DNA from: Anderseniella sp.
GTDB taxonomy: Bacteria; Pseudomonadota; Alphaproteobacteria; Rhizobiales; Aestuariivirgaceae
Direction: 5' to 3'
DNA length: 6,664 bases
Assembly: GCA_013041995.1 (NCBI GenBank)
Contig: JABDRA010000226.1
Location: 1 to 6,664 of the forward strand
Numbering within the stretch: the first letter of the stretch is position 1; every line of letters starts with the position of its first letter. The position numbers and the translations under genes were made by a program. The notes under the pieces are model-generated. The model saw nothing but the letters and a program-made list of their open reading frames with translations, had not been told where the DNA came from and made no database searches. Shown here one piece after another: positions 3,844-6,664 of the stretch.

Positions 3844-5952
3844 CTAGCGCAGGGCGGTTTTCTCGGCTTTCAGTGCCCTGGCGAGGTACATATCGCGCTT
3901 GTAGACATCGTTGTAGTAGGCCAGATCACCTGTTTCATCGGTCCACGCGGTGAAATAGGTCAAATGCACCGGCAACTTGTTCTTGAGTTGTACCGGTGTG
4001 TTTTTACGGGTCGAGATGGTCGACGCGATCTTGTCCTGCGACCAGCCCAGAATCTGGGTCGCAAGCTCGCGCGGATTCTGCACACGCACACAGCCATGGC
4101 TGTAGGCGCGGCTGTCACTCTTAAACAGCGAGCGTTTGGGTGTGTCATGCAGGTAAATCGCATGCTTGTTCGGGAACATGAACTTCACTTCGCCCAATGC
4201 ATTCTTGGGGCCGGGCTTCTGGCGAACGCCAATGCCGCCGCGATAGTTCCACCAATCCACGTCCCAGCCGGAAATCCGCTGGCCGCGATTGTTAAGTACC
4301 TCATAACCGCGCTGCTCGAAGTAACTTGGGTTATCCCGGACGCGGCGCAGATATTCGCCCTTGATGATCGATTGCGGAATACCCCAGTAAGGGTTGAACT
4401 CCACCCGTTCCATCTGGTCGGAGAAGAAGTAGGTCTGATTGGACGGCTTGCCGACAATCACGCGGGTTGACCATTCGGTCTCGCCATTGTTGATGATCTG
4501 CATTTTGTAGGCTGGCTGATTCACGAATACATAACGCGACCCAAGGTTGCGCGGCAGCCACCGCAACCGCTCCATGTTGATGGCAAGCTGAACGGTTCGC
4601 TTGACAGCCTTCTTGCCGTTGAGGGCATTGATGGTGCGCTTGCCGGCAATACCATCCGGGCTGAGGCCGGCACTCTTCTGGAATGCCTTGAGGGCTTTCA
4701 CATCGGTTTCAGTTACCGTGCGAGACGTGTTGTCGGCCGCCAGTACCGCGCCTTCAGAACCAAACAGGGGAGCGTCGCTTGCCTGGTTGTCGGACAGCGC
4801 AAGCTCGTCATTGTTCTTCAGTAATTTCAACTGCTTGAGACGTTCGCGCAGGATCGGCACGCGGTCGTCTTCAACACCCAGCTTCAACAGTGGCCCTGCC
4901 GGAACCACGATCTGTTCAATCTCGCGTTCGCCTGCTCCGAGCTTGATCAGTTCGGCTTTCATGGCCGCATAAGCCGGCAGTTTGGGGTGCAGGCTCATCA
5001 GCCAGTCATGTGGCGCGGGATGATTGACCAGGGAAGCAACGGCATCCTTGGCCGCAATCTTCGGCGGCGTGAGATCATGATAGCCGGAGATCTTGTTTGG
5101 GGTCACCAGACCGGACGATGCATGATCGGAATAACGCAATGCCATGGCAGACAACTGCACATCGAATTTTGCCAAGGCAACGGCATCCGAAGCCAGATTG
5201 TCGATGCCGCCGGCATCTTTGAGTGACGACAACTGATACAGGTTCGGGTCGAGACCTTCCTGGTCAGCGTTTGTCAGCACCTTGAGTACGGCCCGGGCAT
5301 TTGATGACGGCTTGTTGTCGGCAATCCAAAGCGGTTCATACTGGCGTTCGGAATAGGCCTTGATCAGCGCGGTGACCTGGCTCTTCGAAAGTGAAACGTC
5401 AGTTTCATTCTGTTTCAATGCCTTGAAGATTGCCTGAGCTACCTGGTCTGGCAACTGCACGACGTCCACATACTCATTTGCATCTACAACGGTACCTGAA
5501 GCAGATGCAAAAACCGCGCCCTTAGGACGAGGCTGCTTGAGGGTCTTATCCGCAAGGGCAACCGGTTTGCCGGCCTTGTAGGTATGGTATTTTTCACCGG
5601 TTGAAGCGGCATCCGGCCCGTCATTATCCGACAGCCTCACCCGTTCGCGAAACCGTTGGGCATTGCGATACCTGACCGAGCGGTCAAAATAATCGTTGGA
5701 CCGTGAAAAGAATCCGCGCGTCCGGTCAAGGAAGTTGAACGTTTCTTCGTTCTCCCTTGATCTCGCTCGCTGCCGCCTGCGCTCTCTACGGTGCTGGCGT
5801 TGCGACCAGAAACTGTCGTCCGATCTTGTGCTGCTGCCGGAATTGAAATTGAACTTCTTCTGCCTTATCTGGCTTTCTGCGCTCGCAGAGACGGTCATGA
5901 CTGGCAAAGCCAGGCACGACGCCAGCAGTACGGCACTCAAACGGTTCAACAT
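3844..5952 (-). CDS. L,D-transpeptidase, LdtD/YcbB type
   Basis: This 702-residue periplasmic enzyme is expected to join DAP to DAP in peptidoglycan (3-3 cross-links) by a cysteine transpeptidase mechanism resistant to most beta-lactams. The order is a signal peptide (1-25, ending SASA), an arginine-rich segment (about 30-108), an L,D-transpeptidase scaffold domain (about 190-350, with EPLWIADN), a peptidoglycan-binding domain (about 365-447, with ALKAFQKSAGLSPDGIAG), and a YkuD catalytic domain (about 474-660). The active site is intact: LHDTP (H602) and SHGCVRV (H619, C621, R623). This is the domain order of E. coli LdtD (615 residues); the extra length is largely the N-terminal segment. 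GGAGG (5961-5965) is 8 nt from the ATG at 5952, which is preferred; a GTG one codon earlier (5955) is possible. Confidence 0.93.
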   Translation of the reverse strand: MLNRLSAVLLASCLALPVMTVSASAESQIRQKKFNFNSGSSTRSDDSFWSQRQHRRERRRQRARSRENEETFNFLDRTRGFFSRSNDYFDRSVRYRNAQRFRERVRLSDNDGPDAASTGEKYHTYKAGKPVALADKTLKQPRPKGAVFASASGTVVDANEYVDVVQLPDQVAQAIFKALKQNETDVSLSKSQVTALIKAYSERQYEPLWIADNKPSSNARAVLKVLTNADQEGLDPNLYQLSSLKDAGGIDNLASDAVALAKFDVQLSAMALRYSDHASSGLVTPNKISGYHDLTPPKIAAKDAVASLVNHPAPHDWLMSLHPKLPAYAAMKAELIKLGAGEREIEQIVVPAGPLLKLGVEDDRVPILRERLKQLKLLKNNDELALSDNQASDAPLFGSEGAVLAADNTSRTVTETDVKALKAFQKSAGLSPDGIAGKRTINALNGKKAVKRTVQLAINMERLRWLPRNLGSRYVFVNQPAYKMQIINNGETEWSTRVIVGKPSNQTYFFSDQMERVEFNPYWGIPQSIIKGEYLRRVRDNPSYFEQRGYEVLNNRGQRISGWDVDWWNYRGGIGVRQKPGPKNALGEVKFMFPNKHAIYLHDTPKRSLFKSDSRAYSHGCVRVQNPRELATQILGWSQDKIASTISTRKNTPVQLKNKLPVHLTYFTAWTDETGDLAYYNDVYKRDMYLARALKAEKTALR

Positions 5953-6246
5953 CACATAAACCTCCGGTGAATCAACTGTGAGTTAAGCCACAGCCTTCCA
6001 ATCTTCGCAATACGTCGACGAGGGGATTTGATAACTTTTCTGTAACCTTGACATCATGTACGTCCGGTGACGTCAAATTACCAGTTCGAGCTGACTTTTT
6101 GTCGAACCCGGCTCCCATCAATCATATCAGATAACAACTGTGATCCCAGTTGGTTCATTCACTCACCAAAATTTGTCAAGCTTCGAGCTATTTGGTGTTC
6201 AAAAAATGAACAGACAGCTTCCGCGTCATTTGCGGATGACTGAATA
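5953..6246. other. 294-bp intergenic region upstream of the L,D-transpeptidase gene
   Basis: No gene is supported. The region must hold the L,D-transpeptidase promoter on the minus strand, but no convincing -35/-10 pair was found. It does contain the strong GGAGG ribosome site (5961-5965) and several small dyads: GTTCGA/TCGAAC (6084-6107), CAACTG/CAGTTG (6135-6152), a nested hairpin CACCAAA...AGCT-TCG-AGCT...TTTGGTG (6164-6197), GTTCA/TGAAC around an A-run (6197-6211), and TCCGC/GCGGA (6220-6236). The last two lie just past the stop of the regulator gene and may end its transcript; the others could be regulator sites. Confidence 0.6.
5961..5965 (-). promoter_or_regulatory. Ribosome binding site of the L,D-transpeptidase gene
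   Basis: GGAGG on the minus strand is followed by TTTATGTG and then ATG at 5952-5950, a spacing of 8 nt. Three possible starts lie close together: an ATG at 5957 that is followed at once by TGA, a GTG at 5955, and the ATG at 5952. The spacing favours the last. Confidence 0.75.
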
Positions 6247-6664
6247 CTATCCGCGTGCCTCAAGTCCCAGCTCGCGCATTTTCCTGTACAGGGTTGAACG
6301 CCCGATTCCCAGCTTGCGCGCGACTTCTGACATCTGACCACGATAGCGGTTGAGGGCCAGGCGGATCATATCGGCTTCGATTTCTTCAAGCCGGCGGATA
6401 TGTCCGCCTTCGGTCACAGCCGGGATGCCAATTGCGAAACCATCGGCCACCATATTGGTCGACCCGGTTGACGCAAGTGCGGTACTGTCGGTAACGGCGC
6501 TCTGTCCGCCAATCATGGCATCCGCCCCGCTTGCAGCAGGGGCTGCAGGCTCAGGCACAGGTGCCGGTGGAACCTCGACATCAAAACCATCGGTCAAGGC
6601 GGCAATCTGCGGGAAGTCTGCTATATGAAGCTGTTCGCCTTCACACATGACAATTGCCCTTAAT
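6247..6664 (-). CDS. Sigma-54-dependent Fis-family response regulator, C-terminal part (partial)
   Basis: The frame continues off the right edge: codons before the internal ATG at 6648 read L-R-A-I-V, so that ATG is not the start. The visible 138 residues begin with LRAIVMCEGEQLHIADFPQ, typical of the end of the AAA+ domain of NtrC/DctD-type activators of sigma-54 RNA polymerase. An Ala/Pro/Gly-rich linker of about 60 residues follows, and then a Fis-type helix-turn-helix (EADMIRLALNRYRG, then MSEVARKLGIGRSTLYRKMR), which binds enhancer-like sites. The receiver and most of the AAA+ domain would lie beyond the window. It is on the same strand as, and 294 bp upstream of, the L,D-transpeptidase gene; whether it controls that gene is unknown, and no clear sigma-54 promoter was seen. 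Confidence 0.88.
   Translation of the reverse strand, partial: LRAIVMCEGEQLHIADFPQIAALTDGFDVEVPPAPVPEPAAPAASGADAMIGGQSAVTDSTALASTGSTNMVADGFAIGIPAVTEGGHIRRLEEIEADMIRLALNRYRGQMSEVARKLGIGRSTLYRKMRELGLEARG

Noticed and set aside
3820..4470. 216-codon open frame on the plus strand
   Set aside because: It lies antisense to the catalytic domain of the L,D-transpeptidase, whose motifs are intact. Its translation resembles no protein family and it follows from codon bias on the other strand.
1..6664. CRISPR array, tRNA, rRNA or phage genes
   Set aside because: No regularly spaced direct repeats, no tRNA-like cloverleaf or rRNA sequence, and no phage or defence protein were seen on either strand.

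Overview
The window looks like chromosomal DNA of an alphaproteobacterium, most likely from the order Hyphomicrobiales (Rhizobiales). The reasons are a DUF1244 gene next to a GapR/DUF2312 gene, a DUF882 (M15-type) murein hydrolase, an arginine-rich periplasmic L,D-transpeptidase, a candidate CtrA box, and palindromic intergenic repeats of a type common in that order. The assignment rests on protein recognition by eye, not on a search.

Plus-strand half (1-1725): the 3' end of a probable N-formylglutamate amidohydrolase-like gene overlaps DUF1244 by an ATGA junction. A spacer with two elaborate hairpins follows, then gapR (a nucleoid protein of the UPF0335 family), then a gene for an exported TPR-repeat protein of unknown function. 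A third hairpin related to the first two lies at 1756-1798, in the convergent junction with the next gene.

Minus-strand half (1799-6664, read right to left): the 3' end of a sigma-54-dependent Fis-type regulator (cut by the window edge); a 294-bp spacer; an L,D-transpeptidase of the LdtD/YcbB type, intact in its catalytic motif and ending at a probable intrinsic terminator; a 584-bp spacer; and a DUF882/MepK-like murein endopeptidase with a long disordered tail. In E. coli the corresponding pair, ldtD (ycbB) and mepK (ycbK), is also adjacent; one makes 3-3 peptidoglycan cross-links and the other cuts them. This half therefore reads as a cell-wall 3-3 cross-link module.

The most notable non-coding structures are: (1) a 262-bp MITE-like element (3511-3772) with 31-bp terminal inverted repeats (30/31 matching) bounded by TA dinucleotides, inserted between the two cell-wall genes; (2) a three-member family of hairpins sharing an inner stem, a one-sided AAA bulge and an outer stem; (3) a perfect TTAA-N7-TTAA dyad upstream of the hydrolase gene, matching the CtrA consensus. 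No RNA genes, CRISPR arrays or intact transposase genes were seen.
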